A stretch of 64,000 bases of DNA, taken from assembly GCA_029213265.1 (NCBI GenBank), contig JARGNG010000006.1, positions 70,035 to 134,034 of the forward strand, in the 5' to 3' direction. The translations under genes were made by a program, and so were the position numbers. Numbering within the stretch: position 1 is the first letter of the stretch; each line of letters opens with the position of its first letter. The notes below the pieces were generated by a model. It worked only from the letters and a program-made list of their open reading frames with translations, made no database searches and had not been told where the DNA came from. Source of the stretch: Verrucomicrobiales bacterium. GTDB lineage: Bacteria; Verrucomicrobiota; Verrucomicrobiia; Verrucomicrobiales; DEV007. Below are positions 8,636 to 17,528 of this stretch, piece by piece.

Positions 8636-9517
8636 ATGGCAAAATCGGTTCAACTCCTGAATGAACGAGAGAGGATCCTCCTCAAGAGCGCCCAGGCATT
8701 GACCTATCGCAAGCTTGAGGAGGGTGAAGATCTTTCGATTCGTTTCTATTTCCCCCGGGATCTTGAAGAGGGTTCGAAGCGCCCCGTGATTCTCTTTTTC
8801 CACGGAGGCGCGTGGGACCGGGGCGTCATTATTCAATTCGCTCCGCATGCGCTTTACTACCTGGAAAGAGGAGCTGTATGCGGACTCGTGGAGTATCGCC
8901 ACAAGGCATCGCATCCGGAATCGACCCCGATTGAATCGATTCAGGATGGGCAGACTGCGGTTCAGTTCGTGCGGCATTTTTCGGAGAAGCTCCACATCGA
9001 TCCGAACAAAGTGATTCTCGTCGGAGCCGGGTCCGGAGCCAATATCGCGGGGTGTGCCGGTATGAAGGCACACATTCCGATGGCAGACACGGATTACAGT
9101 CTCTCCGATCCCCAACCGAATGCCGTAGTGATGCTGAGCTCCATCATTGATCTTGAAAAAGGACGCTATGGTTATGAGCAGTTTTCCAAATCTTCCGATT
9201 GCCGGAAAGCGAGTCTTTCACGGTATGTATCAGGAGACCTTCCGCCGATGTTGATGATTCATGGAACGGCGGATCGTTTTGTGCCGTTTGAGTATGCGGT
9301 GGATTTCGCAGAAAAATTAGGCAAAAGGAAGAGCCGGTTTCAGTTCGTGGAATTCGAGGGCCGCGATCAGAATTTCTTCAATCACAATACCGATCCGGTT
9401 TCCTACGAGGCTGCGCTTTCGACGATCAATGAGTTTCTCGAGAAGCATGGATTCCTCGAGAAATCGGATGACGATGACGAATCCCGCCTGATCTCCTGGC
9501 GGGAATGTGATTATTAA
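8636..9517 (+). CDS. Alpha/beta-hydrolase (BD-FAE/HSL-like) with altered catalytic motifs
   Basis: 293 aa from ATG 8636; a TTG at 8597 with GAGGGA about 12 nt upstream is an alternative start. Family features are the oxyanion HGG motif in FFHGGAW (residues 55-61), the central strand leading to the nucleophile elbow, and the acid loop IHGTADRFVP (208-217). The elbow reads GAGSGANIAG where the family has GDSAGGN: aligned on GxxxGxN, the nucleophile Ser is Gly132 and a Ser sits one place later. The usual GxGHxF histidine loop reads GRDQNFF (242-248), so the His is also missing. I infer a non-hydrolytic or strongly divergent member. Cytoplasmic: no signal peptide. It is 35 nt before the GH16 gene and could be co-transcribed with it. 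Confidence 0.8.
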   Translation: MAKSVQLLNERERILLKSAQALTYRKLEEGEDLSIRFYFPRDLEEGSKRPVILFFHGGAWDRGVIIQFAPHALYYLERGAVCGLVEYRHKASHPESTPIESIQDGQTAVQFVRHFSEKLHIDPNKVILVGAGSGANIAGCAGMKAHIPMADTDYSLSDPQPNAVVMLSSIIDLEKGRYGYEQFSKSSDCRKASLSRYVSGDLPPMLMIHGTADRFVPFEYAVDFAEKLGKRKSRFQFVEFEGRDQNFFNHNTDPVSYEAALSTINEFLEKHGFLEKSDDDDESRLISWRECDY

Positions 9518-9552
9518 TTTGCGATCATTCTAAAAAGTTTGGAAATTGTAGA

Positions 9553-10320
9553 ATGCGTTGCCTTCTGCCTATCCTCTCGGTTCTGCTGCTTTTTTCCTGC
9601 GAGGCGGAGGAGAGACTTTCTTCTCTGGACGGCTGGGAATTGACATTTTCTGACGATTTCGACGGGGAAAAGCTGGACTACGAAAAGTGGACTCCCAGGG
9701 ATCCGTGGGGAGTCGAGCGAAACAGGGAGCTTCAGGGCTATTGGATCAAGGCGTTCCTCCCTGAAGACGGGATCCTTAAGATTCGCTGCGAGGCCAGGCC
9801 TTCCTTCTACGATGGGAAGAAGAGAGACTATCGGTCCGGTATGATGAGCACTTCGAGGAAGTTCTCTCAGACGTACGGTCGTTTTGAGATTCGGTGCAAA
9901 GTTCCGAAGGGAGCAGGCTTGTGGCCCGCTTTCTGGATGCTGCCGGACCCACCTTCGTGGCCGCCTGAAATTGATGTCCTTGAGATTCTCTGCCAGGAAC
10001 CGGACCGGGTCTACATGACTAACCATTGGCCGCGCACGGACGATCCGCAAGAATCAGACTCGGTGACCGGGGAATTCCGGGGGCCTGATTTTTCCGCAGC
10101 GTTTCATTGTTTTACCGTCGAATGGGAGGAGAACGAGATTCGCTGGTATGTCGACGGAATTCTCAGGCACCGGTCGCGGGACCATGTTCCACAGGTTTCC
10201 ATGTTTCTTCTCGTGAATCTCGCCGTGGGTGGATGGGCGGAAGAGCCTGGAGAAAACACCGCATTTCCCGCGGATTTTGAGATTGATTACGTAAAAGCGT
10301 GGGAAAAGACAGAAAAGTAA
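9553..10320 (+). CDS. Glycoside hydrolase family 16 lipoprotein (beta-glucanase/laminarinase-like)
   Basis: 255 aa. A short signal ends in the lipobox LFSC (Cys16), so the enzyme is probably a lipoprotein. The GH16 core is clear: SGMMSTSRKFSQTYGRFEIR, GLWPAFWMLP, and the catalytic EIDVLE (E139 nucleophile, D141, E144 acid/base), followed by the conserved HCFTVEWEENEIRWYVDG. GH16 enzymes cleave beta-1,3/1,4-glucans, agar or carrageenan; the exact substrate cannot be told from the sequence. About 255 aa is normal for a single-domain member with no carbohydrate-binding module. Preceded at 35 nt by the hydrolase-fold gene and followed by an AT-rich promoter-like region. Confidence 0.93.
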   Translation: MRCLLPILSVLLLFSCEAEERLSSLDGWELTFSDDFDGEKLDYEKWTPRDPWGVERNRELQGYWIKAFLPEDGILKIRCEARPSFYDGKKRDYRSGMMSTSRKFSQTYGRFEIRCKVPKGAGLWPAFWMLPDPPSWPPEIDVLEILCQEPDRVYMTNHWPRTDDPQESDSVTGEFRGPDFSAAFHCFTVEWEENEIRWYVDGILRHRSRDHVPQVSMFLLVNLAVGGWAEEPGENTAFPADFEIDYVKAWEKTEK

Positions 10321-10351
10321 GAAATCAGTATTCTCAAAATTTTAATATTTC

Positions 10352-10366
10352 TTGACTATTTATAAT
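10352..10366 (+). promoter_or_regulatory. AT-rich promoter region of the beta-barrel gene
   Basis: TTGACT (10352-10357) and TATAAT (10361-10366) lie close together in an AT-rich stretch between the GH16 gene and the beta-barrel gene. They are too close to be one -35/-10 pair, so each may be half of a different promoter. A small hairpin (CAGAGC 10390-10395 with GCTCTG 10404-10409) would fall in the mRNA leader. Confidence 0.35.
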
Positions 10367-10443
10367 TTTTCCCGTTTGTTTTAAAAACACAGAGCTTCTT
10401 GTGGCTCTGAAATCCTCAAAAATAAACAAACCGGATAAATTAT

Positions 10444-11154
10444 ATGAAAAAACAGCTGATTCGCTTAGCAATGGCTTCGCTTCTCGTTACGGGGATGGCA
10501 GAGGCTGGTGATTGGTTCCGACCCGCGAAAGGCCTGGCCCCTCTGGCTCCCCCCACTGTCCATGCACAGTGCCTTTCTTACGACTTTATCGACCTGGAAT
10601 ATGTCCACACTGATTATGGAAGTCCCTACTTTGGCGATGCAGATGGTTACGGCGTAGGGTTTTCGAAGTCTATCGGCGACATGTTCTATGTGAATGGATC
10701 GTTTGCGAGTGGTGGCTACGATTATGACTGGGTGAACCGCGTTGTTGGCGTCGACACTCATCGCTATCGCATGGGTGCCGGAGCTCGAGTGAGTCTGGCT
10801 GAGTGCGTTGATCTCATTTTTGAAGGTGGTGCCGAGCATCTCGACGCCGAATACAGCCAAGGCTATTCTGGTCACGATTACGATTCCTGGTCCTACTACT
10901 TCGGCCCCGGAATCCGTGCCCGTACGGGACGCCTCGAATGGTATGCCAAGGCCTTCTACTTCAGTCGCGAAGGGGATTACAGCCAGCAATATCTCAGTCA
11001 TCACACGACGAATCATGGACGTATCGATCAGTATGGCTGGCTTTTCACTCCCGGTGTGATCTATCACGTCACTGAAAATCTGGGACTCAAGTTCGGCTTG
11101 GAGATCGATCAATACAATACATCCTATCTTGCCGGACTTCGCTTTCATTACTAA
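10444..11154 (+). CDS. Outer-membrane beta-barrel protein
   Basis: 236 aa. The signal peptide (KKQLIRLAMASLLVTGMAEA) is probably cleaved near residue 22. The remainder is rich in Tyr, Gly, Asp and Ser with alternating strands such as YGVGFSKSIGDMFYVNGSFA and YRMGAGARVSL, and it ends in an aromatic-containing strand (LAGLRFHY). That is the usual layout of an eight- to ten-stranded outer-membrane barrel of the OmpA/opacity type. Function unknown. Monocistronic, with its own AT-rich promoter region and a very strong terminator, which suggests good expression. Confidence 0.8.
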   Translation: MKKQLIRLAMASLLVTGMAEAGDWFRPAKGLAPLAPPTVHAQCLSYDFIDLEYVHTDYGSPYFGDADGYGVGFSKSIGDMFYVNGSFASGGYDYDWVNRVVGVDTHRYRMGAGARVSLAECVDLIFEGGAEHLDAEYSQGYSGHDYDSWSYYFGPGIRARTGRLEWYAKAFYFSREGDYSQQYLSHHTTNHGRIDQYGWLFTPGVIYHVTENLGLKFGLEIDQYNTSYLAGLRFHY

Positions 11155-11178
11155 TCACAAGGCAACCGCAACACCCCC

Positions 11179-11221
11179 GATACGAAAAACCGGACGGGCA
11201 ACCGTTCGGTTTTTTCGTATC
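11179..11221 (+). terminator. Strong hairpin terminator after the beta-barrel gene
   Basis: A stem of about 19 bp pairs 11179-11197 with 11202-11221 around a GCAA loop. The T-run lies within the descending arm (GGTTTTTTCG). It separates the beta-barrel gene from the PQQ-propeller gene. Confidence 0.85.
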
Positions 11222-11311
11222 AACCCGGCGGAATACTGTGACAGGAAAATGCCCCCACTCACGCTACGCTCACTGCTTGCGAATTCGAGTATTTTCCACG
11301 ACAGTTCTACC

Positions 11312-12775
11312 ATGAAACGAGTGACGATTTTTCTCCTGGCTGGACTTTTCCTGACGCTTCCCCTTCAAGCCCGCACCTGGAAACAGGCTGCCACCGGCAA
11401 AGAGATTGTGGCTGATTTGGTGAAAGTGGAGGATGGCAAGGTCCATCTGAAGTTGGCCGATGGTCGTGTGGGTGTCGTGGAAATCATTTCGCTGAGTCTG
11501 GAGGATCAGGAGTTCATCTCTCAACAGTCCGCCACGACTTCCTCTGCCGGTTCCGCTGGCGGAGTCAACTGGCCTCAGTTTCGCGGACCCCATCGCGACG
11601 GGGTTTCTCCGGACGAAAATCTTCTCAAAGAGTGGCCTTCCGACGGTCCGGAAAAACTCTGGGTCTACGAGGGTGCCGGCCTTGGCTACTCTGGAATGGC
11701 GGCCGTCGACGGCAAGCTGTATACGATGGGCACCCAGGGAGACGACGTTACCGTTGTCTGTGTCGACATTGCGACCGGTAGTGAAGTTTGGAAGTCGGGT
11801 TTCGCGAAGGACGACCAGCAGGGATACAACACAGGGTGGGGGCACGGCCCACGAAGCACCCCGACCGTGGCGGATGGAAAAGTCTATGCGCTTGGACCGA
11901 AAGGCGTCCTCGCCTGCTTGAGTGCGGAGGACGGAAAAAAGGTCTGGTCGAAAGATCTTGTTGGTGATTTCGGAGGAAAGGCTGGCGGATGGGGATTTTC
12001 TGAGTCGCCTTTCGTGGAAGGGGACAAAGTCGTGATCGGGCCGGGAGGAAGTGATTCCCCGGTGGTTGCTCTGAACAAGGATACAGGCGCCAAGATCTGG
12101 ACGGCTTCGGGCTTTGAAGTTGGCGGAGGAAAAGCGGAATATGCCACGACCGTTCCTGTCGATCTCAATGAGCAGCGTCAGTATCTTCGACTGTTCAATA
12201 ACCAGCTCGTTTCGCTCGACAGCGAGTCAGGGGAACTGCTTTGGACCACGAGCTGGCCGGGTGACAAATCCCCGGCGGTGATCCCCACTCCGATCGCAGA
12301 TGGAAACGAGGTTTACATTTCTTCCGGATACGGCGTTGGATCCAAGCTTGTTGAAGTCAGTTCAAGCAATAAGGCAGAGGACGTCTGGGAAAATAAGACC
12401 ATGAAAAATAAGCATGGCGGTATAATCAAGTATGGTGACCACCTCTACGGATCTTCAGAGGGAGGTGGACTCATTTGTCAGGATTGGAAATCCGGCGAAA
12501 TGGTCTGGAATGAAAAGGGACAATTTTTCGGGAGTACCGATTCGGTAGCGATTGCTGATGGAATGATCTACTGCCTCAACGATGCCAGCGGCACACTCAC
12601 TCTCGCAGAAGCTTCCCCCGATGGATTCAAGCAGGCCGGTCAGTTTAAAATGGACCCGCAGAGCTCGCAGCGAAACCCCAAAGGGAAGGTTTGGACCTAT
12701 CCGCTCGTGATTGGAGGGAAACTTTTCCTGAAGGATCAGGAGATCGTCATTTGCTACGACGTGAGCGCCAAGTGA
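11312..12775 (+). CDS. SHD1 + PQQ-like beta-propeller secreted protein
   Basis: 487 aa from ATG 11312, chosen because it begins a clean signal peptide (MKRVTIFLLAGLFLTLPLQA). Residues about 22-70 form an SHD1 domain (RTWKQAATGKEIVADLVKVE, then LADGRVGVVEIISLSLEDQE), which is common in exported proteins of planctomycetes and verrucomicrobia. The rest is a PQQ/BamB-type beta-propeller beginning WPQFRGPHRDG, with repeated blades ending GxxxW (VCVDIATGSEVWKSGF, LSAEDGKKVWSKDL). The propeller opening WPxFRGP is typical of this family. Likely periplasmic; no enzyme activity is predicted and quinone binding is not assured. Preceded by the beta-barrel terminator and followed by a 33-bp paired-motif element. 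Confidence 0.88.
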   Translation: MKRVTIFLLAGLFLTLPLQARTWKQAATGKEIVADLVKVEDGKVHLKLADGRVGVVEIISLSLEDQEFISQQSATTSSAGSAGGVNWPQFRGPHRDGVSPDENLLKEWPSDGPEKLWVYEGAGLGYSGMAAVDGKLYTMGTQGDDVTVVCVDIATGSEVWKSGFAKDDQQGYNTGWGHGPRSTPTVADGKVYALGPKGVLACLSAEDGKKVWSKDLVGDFGGKAGGWGFSESPFVEGDKVVIGPGGSDSPVVALNKDTGAKIWTASGFEVGGGKAEYATTVPVDLNEQRQYLRLFNNQLVSLDSESGELLWTTSWPGDKSPAVIPTPIADGNEVYISSGYGVGSKLVEVSSSNKAEDVWENKTMKNKHGGIIKYGDHLYGSSEGGGLICQDWKSGEMVWNEKGQFFGSTDSVAIADGMIYCLNDASGTLTLAEASPDGFKQAGQFKMDPQSSQRNPKGKVWTYPLVIGGKLFLKDQEIVICYDVSAK

Positions 12776-12826
12776 CTTGGACGCGCGTCGTGAGAGGTCT
12801 GAAGAAAGTTTCCTCTCGTCGTAATT

Positions 12827-12859
12827 CAACAGGGTTAAGTAGGAGACGTAACCCTGTTG
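12827..12859. repeat. 33-bp paired-motif element, copy 1 (inverted, hairpin-forming)
   Basis: CAACAGGGTTA (12827-12837) and its exact reverse complement (12849-12859) are separated by 11 bp; flanking AT and TT/AA extend the pairing to 14 bp. It lies between the PQQ-propeller stop and the CPBP gene. It could act as a transcription terminator without a T-run, but the same 11-11-11 layout recurs at 39868 and 51704. Confidence 0.75.
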
Positions 12860-12872
12860 AATCTATATTTGA

Positions 12873-14297
12873 ATGACGGACGAAATTTCTGAAACACCTC
12901 CTCCACTGCCTCCCTCTGAGCGGAAAGCCGGGGTGTGGGCATGGCCGCTGATTCTTCTTTCCGTTTTTTTTATCGGCTGGTCGGTGAATCTGTTTTCCCC
13001 TCCCAATTCAGGTGAGGGAGACCGCCCGCCGGAAACTGATCCGGCTGACCTGGCCTTGCTGAAGATTCAAAGTCAGGTTGTCATCGCTGCCGGAGCCGTC
13101 AGCCCTTCCGATGCCAAGCAAACGATCGAAGAGCTAAAGGAGCTTGGTGGAGGCGACCGGACCTATGCGTCGATTGCGTTGCTGGAGAGCTTTATTGCCG
13201 CGGGGGGGGCGGATCCGGCGGCGACTGCGGAGGAAATATCGGAGGACGCGCCGGAAGAGTTGCGGCAAATGGTTAGTAAGGCGATCTCGGAAGGAATTTC
13301 CGAGACGGAGAGAGTTGCTTTGAAATCTTATGTGGGATGGTTCGCGGATCTGGCACCCGCCGCCGGACTGGAAGCGGCTCCCGAAACGGAAGCAATCCGG
13401 ATGAAGGCCATGTTAGTGCTTTTACTTGCGGGGGGAGCATTTCTTGTCGCTCTCTGCTCAGTAGTAGTGGGTGCGATCCTCCTTTTTCTGAAGTTGCGAA
13501 CGCATCGCGAATCGGGGGGCGTATGCGTTTTCAGCCGGGAGCTTGGGCCGCGCGGAGTGATGCTGGAGTGCTTTGCTCTCTATCTCGGAATCATGGCGAT
13601 GGGCGAAGTCCTCGGAGTAATCGCTTTGCGAGTGGGCGGAAAATGGTCCGACCTCATGTCGATTCCTGTGGTCACGTATCTGATTTTCGGTTCAGCGGTG
13701 ATTGTGCCCTTTCTCTGGACCGCGTTTCGCGGGATCCGTGGGAAAGATTTTCGAAGGTCACTTGGATTTCATACAGGGCAGGGATTCTTCCGTGAAGTGG
13801 CGGCTGGAGTTGCCGGTTACGCGGGAGTCATCGCGATTGCTTCGGTTGGCGTTTTTCTGACCCTCATGCTGACTATGATCGTGGGAGTTGTCGATACTCT
13901 ACAAGCAGATCCCGGTATGGCAGCAGGAGGCGGCGGCGCTCCTCCGGGACCGACTCCGCACCCGATCGTCGGTTGGATTTATTCGGGTGGTTGGAAACAG
14001 AGGATGCTCTGTCTTCTTCTCGCAGCCGGATTCGCACCATTTTTTGAGGAAATCTTCTTCCGCGGAGCCCTGCAACGATATCTGCGCGGTCATTTGGGTT
14101 TCATTGGCTCGGCTCTGATCGGGGGAGTGATTTTTGCAGCCCTTCATCCCCAGGGCTGGATGGGGATTCCCGCGCTTGCCGCCATGGGAATCGGATTTTC
14201 CCTTCTCCGTGAGTGGAGAGATTCACTGATCGCTCCCATGGTAGCTCACGCAATCAACAACGGTGCGCTGGTGACGATCCTCTGCCTTGCCTTGTAG
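12873..14297 (+). CDS. CPBP-family intramembrane glutamic endopeptidase
   Basis: 474 aa. The C-terminal half carries the three CPBP (Rce1/Abi) motifs: FFEEIFFRGALQRYL (EExxxR), FAALHPQG and HAINN, whose Glu and His residues form the active site within the membrane. Several membrane helices surround them. The N-terminus has one helix (WPLILLSVFFIGWSVNLF) followed by a soluble segment of about 130 residues (about 45-175), an unusual addition; CPBP proteins are often 200-300 aa. The substrate is unknown. ATG at 12873. The gene stands alone, after the 33-bp element and before a gap of 390 bp. Confidence 0.9.
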   Translation: MTDEISETPPPLPPSERKAGVWAWPLILLSVFFIGWSVNLFSPPNSGEGDRPPETDPADLALLKIQSQVVIAAGAVSPSDAKQTIEELKELGGGDRTYASIALLESFIAAGGADPAATAEEISEDAPEELRQMVSKAISEGISETERVALKSYVGWFADLAPAAGLEAAPETEAIRMKAMLVLLLAGGAFLVALCSVVVGAILLFLKLRTHRESGGVCVFSRELGPRGVMLECFALYLGIMAMGEVLGVIALRVGGKWSDLMSIPVVTYLIFGSAVIVPFLWTAFRGIRGKDFRRSLGFHTGQGFFREVAAGVAGYAGVIAIASVGVFLTLMLTMIVGVVDTLQADPGMAAGGGGAPPGPTPHPIVGWIYSGGWKQRMLCLLLAAGFAPFFEEIFFRGALQRYLRGHLGFIGSALIGGVIFAALHPQGWMGIPALAAMGIGFSLLREWRDSLIAPMVAHAINNGALVTILCLAL

Positions 14298-14687
14298 TGG
14301 GAACTCGGTCGAAGTCGGACTCGGAAGGCTCCTCTGTAAAAGCGCAAGCAGATAAGTCTGTTCCACTGCGAAGGGCTGAATTCTCTCCCTGAACCTGCCG
14401 TCTCGTTTTTCAGGGCTTTTTGAGGAGTTGGAAAAAGAGCTTCCACCCTGCCGTCTTTCAGATCCTTATGGCGGAGGTAGTTTGGAAAACCGATTGGGCA
14501 ACCCACTGTAGAGGGCGAGGCGAATTTATTTAAGATATATTAATAGTAAAAAATCCTTGATAAATCAATTTTGCCATTCTAATCTGAATTTATTAAAATA
14601 TTCATAAACTCCCAGTGAAATCCTAAGAGTAAGAACTGCGGGAAGAATATTACTCAGGTCCGATCCACCACTCAACCTCAGGTTCTC
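14298..14687. other. Intergenic region upstream of the MglA/roadblock operon
   Basis: 390 bp without a convincing gene. The first about 220 bp are GC-rich with no clear motif; the only long open frame there, on the minus strand, has no family character. The second part (14521-14640) is strongly AT-rich and holds the promoter listed separately. An AACCTCAGGTT inverted motif lies at 14674-14684, just before the start codon. Confidence 0.6.
14557..14585 (+). promoter_or_regulatory. Sigma-70-type promoter of the roadblock/MglA operon
   Basis: TTGATA (14557-14562), a 17-bp spacer and TAATCT (14580-14585) lie in an AT-rich block. Transcription would begin near 14592, giving a leader of about 95 nt. 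Confidence 0.6.
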
Positions 14688-16868
14688 ATGTCATTTACTT
14701 TTCGTAATCTGTTCTCCGAAGAAGAAGAAGGAGTTCCCGGATCAAATGGTGATCGAAACTCTCAACCCGGTGAGCCGAATCGAGGTCAACCGGGGAGTGG
14801 GGCAGGTGCCCAGGCCCCTGCCATGCAGAATTTTCAGGTGAGTGAATTGTTGCCCTTTATCCCTCCGGCGATTTCGGCGGAAAGTGGTATTCCGATGGGG
14901 AAAATGGTAGCGATACCAATGCCGCCGAACGGGAGCGGCGATCTGGCTCTTTCGACTTTGTATCAAATCGTTCCTGAATTGTTTGCCGCAGAAATTACTC
15001 CTTTGAATGATTCCAAAGTAACCTTGCCCGTAAAAATTGCTGAACCGGAAATGCAGCCGGCGGGAGAAAAGAAGCGAGTTTCCGGATCCATTTTCGAAGG
15101 CCCGGGCCAGACCGCTGCATCACCTTCCGGTGGTTTGTATGCCGCCTCTTCGGAAGCGGCCGTCAAAGTGCCTGAGGAATCGGGCGAGGACAATCCATTT
15201 TGGTCTCCAGGCAATAGTGATGCTCCGGAATCATCAGCTGCAGCGATATCTGCAGGAGGGCCGCCAGCAATACCCGCACAAGTCGCCACCGTTAAGGCGA
15301 AAGCCGAAGTGGAGGGCTTCTCGACATCGGAAGCCGCGACAAGGGAAGCCGCGATTGCGCCCGGGACTGGAGTTCCGGACGGTGGAAATTCAGCGGTCTT
15401 TGGCTCTTCGGGGAATATCGCGGCAGACCCCTCTACCGACGAGGAAGAGATGGTTCCGGGAGCTGGGAAAGTCGATGGAGCGATGCCGGCCGGATTTGAC
15501 ACGCCTTCTGCGAAAGGCCAGGGAGAACCGACTGGTGACGACTTATCAAAGAGTGAAACAGGATCGACAGGGTTTGGTAAAGGATCGAATCCCTTTGCCG
15601 ACTTCACCCCACCGGAGAGCCTACCTGTCTCCGAGCAACCGGGAACGCCGGGGGTGCCGTCTGATGGAACCCCGGGAGGGGAAACCGGTGGGCCGACGGG
15701 CGAAAACCCTTTCGAAAGCGGCGATGACTTTTCAACCCTGTTTTCGAAACAGGCCGAGGAGGACGGTGATATTCCCTTCCCCTATCCCGAAGGTGAAAGC
15801 GGCGAGAGTTGGGGTGCCATGTTTGATAGCGACCCGAAAGCGGAAGAGGCACCTGTAGAGTCTTCGACCGTAGAATTGCCCAAGATGGAGCCGGGCTTTG
15901 GAAATATGATCAAACAACTGGGAAGCAGTGTTGCCGCGCCCGTGGCGAAAGCCGAGGAGGAAGCACCTGCGATGCCTCCCCGGACCGAGACTGCCGCTGT
16001 GGCAGAGCCGAAAACTGAAGAGCCGGCACCTCCCGAATTTGTCCCGCCGAAAGCAGCCGCAGATACTGGCGGGTTCGAAGGGTTTGAAAAAGCTTCACCG
16101 TCCCAGTCCGTGCAAAGGCAAGCGGACCCGCCGGCGGAGCCACCAGCCGCCCTGGAAGAGCCCGTGGAAGTTCCCCCGGAAGCGATCGAGCTTCCTTCAG
16201 TGGAGGAGAAGGCTCCCGAACCGAGCGAGGAGCTTTCCAGTGTGATGAGCGGGTTTGCCGCCTTTCCCGATCCGGACCCGGTAGAAGAACCTCCATCGGC
16301 ATCCTTTGAGGAGACTTCCGGCGATGTTTGGGGCGAAAAGTCTCTGGAAACTCCCGACGTTCATGATGATCTTGGGATTGTGGAAGCAAAGAAGGGAGCA
16401 GAGACGGAAGAAACGCAATTGCCTCCAGCCGAGCCAAGGGGGCCGGTATCGCTGACCCCACTTCAAGGAGCCTCTGAAACCAATTACAGGGATTTGGAAT
16501 TCCGGGCCATTTTCTCCTCCGACGAGACGTTTACGCTTTCCAGAGTTGCCCGTCGGGTCATAAATCTACAGGGCATTCATGGATGTGCCCTCGCGACGCC
16601 GAGCCGAATGGTGCAGGCCTCAAGGAACGAGCAGAGCCGTCTCCAGGATGAAGCAAGAGAGATGGTCGGAACGATTCGTAGTCTTGCTAAGCTGACCGGT
16701 TTGCCGGAAGCCCGATCTTTCACTCTGCAAACGGATCAGGGAACGGTCAGTTTGTTTCTGGAAGGGGACTGTTGCGTATCCGTTCATCACGATTCCGCAG
16801 CGTTTGGTCCGGGAGTGAAGGAAAAATTAATCCTGATCGCCCGCAGTATCCACAAACTGGAAGAATAG
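14688..16868 (+). CDS. Long disordered protein with C-terminal roadblock-like domain
   Basis: 726 aa. Residues about 1-595 are low-complexity, rich in Pro, Glu, Gly, Ala and Ser, and almost certainly disordered. They contain three NPF motifs (DNPFWS, SNPFAD, ENPFES) and several other isolated aromatic residues in acidic context (GGFEGFEKA). Residues about 597-726 form a compact alpha/beta domain (FTLSRVARRVINLQGIHGCA ... then GTVSLFLEGDCCVSVHH) that I read as a roadblock/LC7-like domain, the fold used by MglB to bind MglA. It is four nt upstream of the MglA-like GTPase gene, so the two are surely co-transcribed. Likely role: partner or scaffold of the GTPase (inference). The roadblock call is by eye and needs a profile search. 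Confidence 0.75.
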   Translation: MSFTFRNLFSEEEEGVPGSNGDRNSQPGEPNRGQPGSGAGAQAPAMQNFQVSELLPFIPPAISAESGIPMGKMVAIPMPPNGSGDLALSTLYQIVPELFAAEITPLNDSKVTLPVKIAEPEMQPAGEKKRVSGSIFEGPGQTAASPSGGLYAASSEAAVKVPEESGEDNPFWSPGNSDAPESSAAAISAGGPPAIPAQVATVKAKAEVEGFSTSEAATREAAIAPGTGVPDGGNSAVFGSSGNIAADPSTDEEEMVPGAGKVDGAMPAGFDTPSAKGQGEPTGDDLSKSETGSTGFGKGSNPFADFTPPESLPVSEQPGTPGVPSDGTPGGETGGPTGENPFESGDDFSTLFSKQAEEDGDIPFPYPEGESGESWGAMFDSDPKAEEAPVESSTVELPKMEPGFGNMIKQLGSSVAAPVAKAEEEAPAMPPRTETAAVAEPKTEEPAPPEFVPPKAAADTGGFEGFEKASPSQSVQRQADPPAEPPAALEEPVEVPPEAIELPSVEEKAPEPSEELSSVMSGFAAFPDPDPVEEPPSASFEETSGDVWGEKSLETPDVHDDLGIVEAKKGAETEETQLPPAEPRGPVSLTPLQGASETNYRDLEFRAIFSSDETFTLSRVARRVINLQGIHGCALATPSRMVQASRNEQSRLQDEAREMVGTIRSLAKLTGLPEARSFTLQTDQGTVSLFLEGDCCVSVHHDSAAFGPGVKEKLILIARSIHKLEE

Positions 16869-16872
16869 AATA

Positions 16873-17523
16873 ATGGCTCTGGTCAAACACGATTCCGGCG
16901 AGGTGCAGTTCAAGATTGTTTACTGTGGTCCGCCGCTGGGAGGAAAAACGACCAACCTGAATTACATTCACCGGCGCCTTGATCCGCGATGGCGGGGGGA
17001 TATGATTTCGGTGGCGACCGAGCAGAATCGAACGATCTCCTTTGACTACCTTCCCATTCACGCAACCGAGATCGGCGATTATTCCGTGAGATTTCAACTC
17101 TACACCGTTCCCGGGCAGGAAGTGATGAAAGAAACGCGTCGGTCAGTATTGGCCGGTGCAGATGCGGTTGTTTTTGTGGCCGATTCTGATCCAGACCGGC
17201 TCAGCTTGAATGTCGAATCCTATGAGGATACCTGGCAATGCCTGAAGGAGAATCGGATCTCCCCGTCGTCGATACCGATTGTCTTTCAATTTAACAAACG
17301 GGATTTGCGAGGAGCCACGCCTCCGCCTGTATTGGATGAAGTGTTGCGGGTAAACACTTCGAGTTTCCTCGCCTGTGCGATGTCTGGTTATCAGGTCTTT
17401 GCCACTTTGGACTATGTGACAAAACAGGTTCTCAAAGGATTTTGCCGGTCAATCGTAATAAAAAATAGCCATCGACGGAGTGATGTCGGAAATGTAGGTT
17501 CGACTGAGTTGGTTGCCTCCTGA
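16873..17523 (+). CDS. MglA-like small Ras-family GTPase
   Basis: 216 aa. The P-loop is GPPLGGKTT (residues 19-27). The switch region RTISFDYLPI (53-62) matches the MglA pattern RTxxFDFLP. The G3 motif is TVPGQ (78-82) instead of DTAGQ, diagnostic of MglA, and G4 is NKRD (141-144). MglA is a cytoplasmic switch that sets cell polarity and drives gliding and pilus switching in Myxococcus; MglB roadblock proteins act as its GAP. Here it sits between two roadblock-domain genes, 4 nt after the first and 5 nt before the second. The C-terminal extension from about residue 185 is short and basic. Function in this organism is not known. Confidence 0.92.
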   Translation: MALVKHDSGEVQFKIVYCGPPLGGKTTNLNYIHRRLDPRWRGDMISVATEQNRTISFDYLPIHATEIGDYSVRFQLYTVPGQEVMKETRRSVLAGADAVVFVADSDPDRLSLNVESYEDTWQCLKENRISPSSIPIVFQFNKRDLRGATPPPVLDEVLRVNTSSFLACAMSGYQVFATLDYVTKQVLKGFCRSIVIKNSHRRSDVGNVGSTELVAS

Positions 17524-17528
17524 TACTA

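Noticed and set aside
14246..14506. 86-codon minus-strand frame in the gap before the MglA cluster
   Set aside because: No family features, overlaps the CPBP gene end, no ribosome site.
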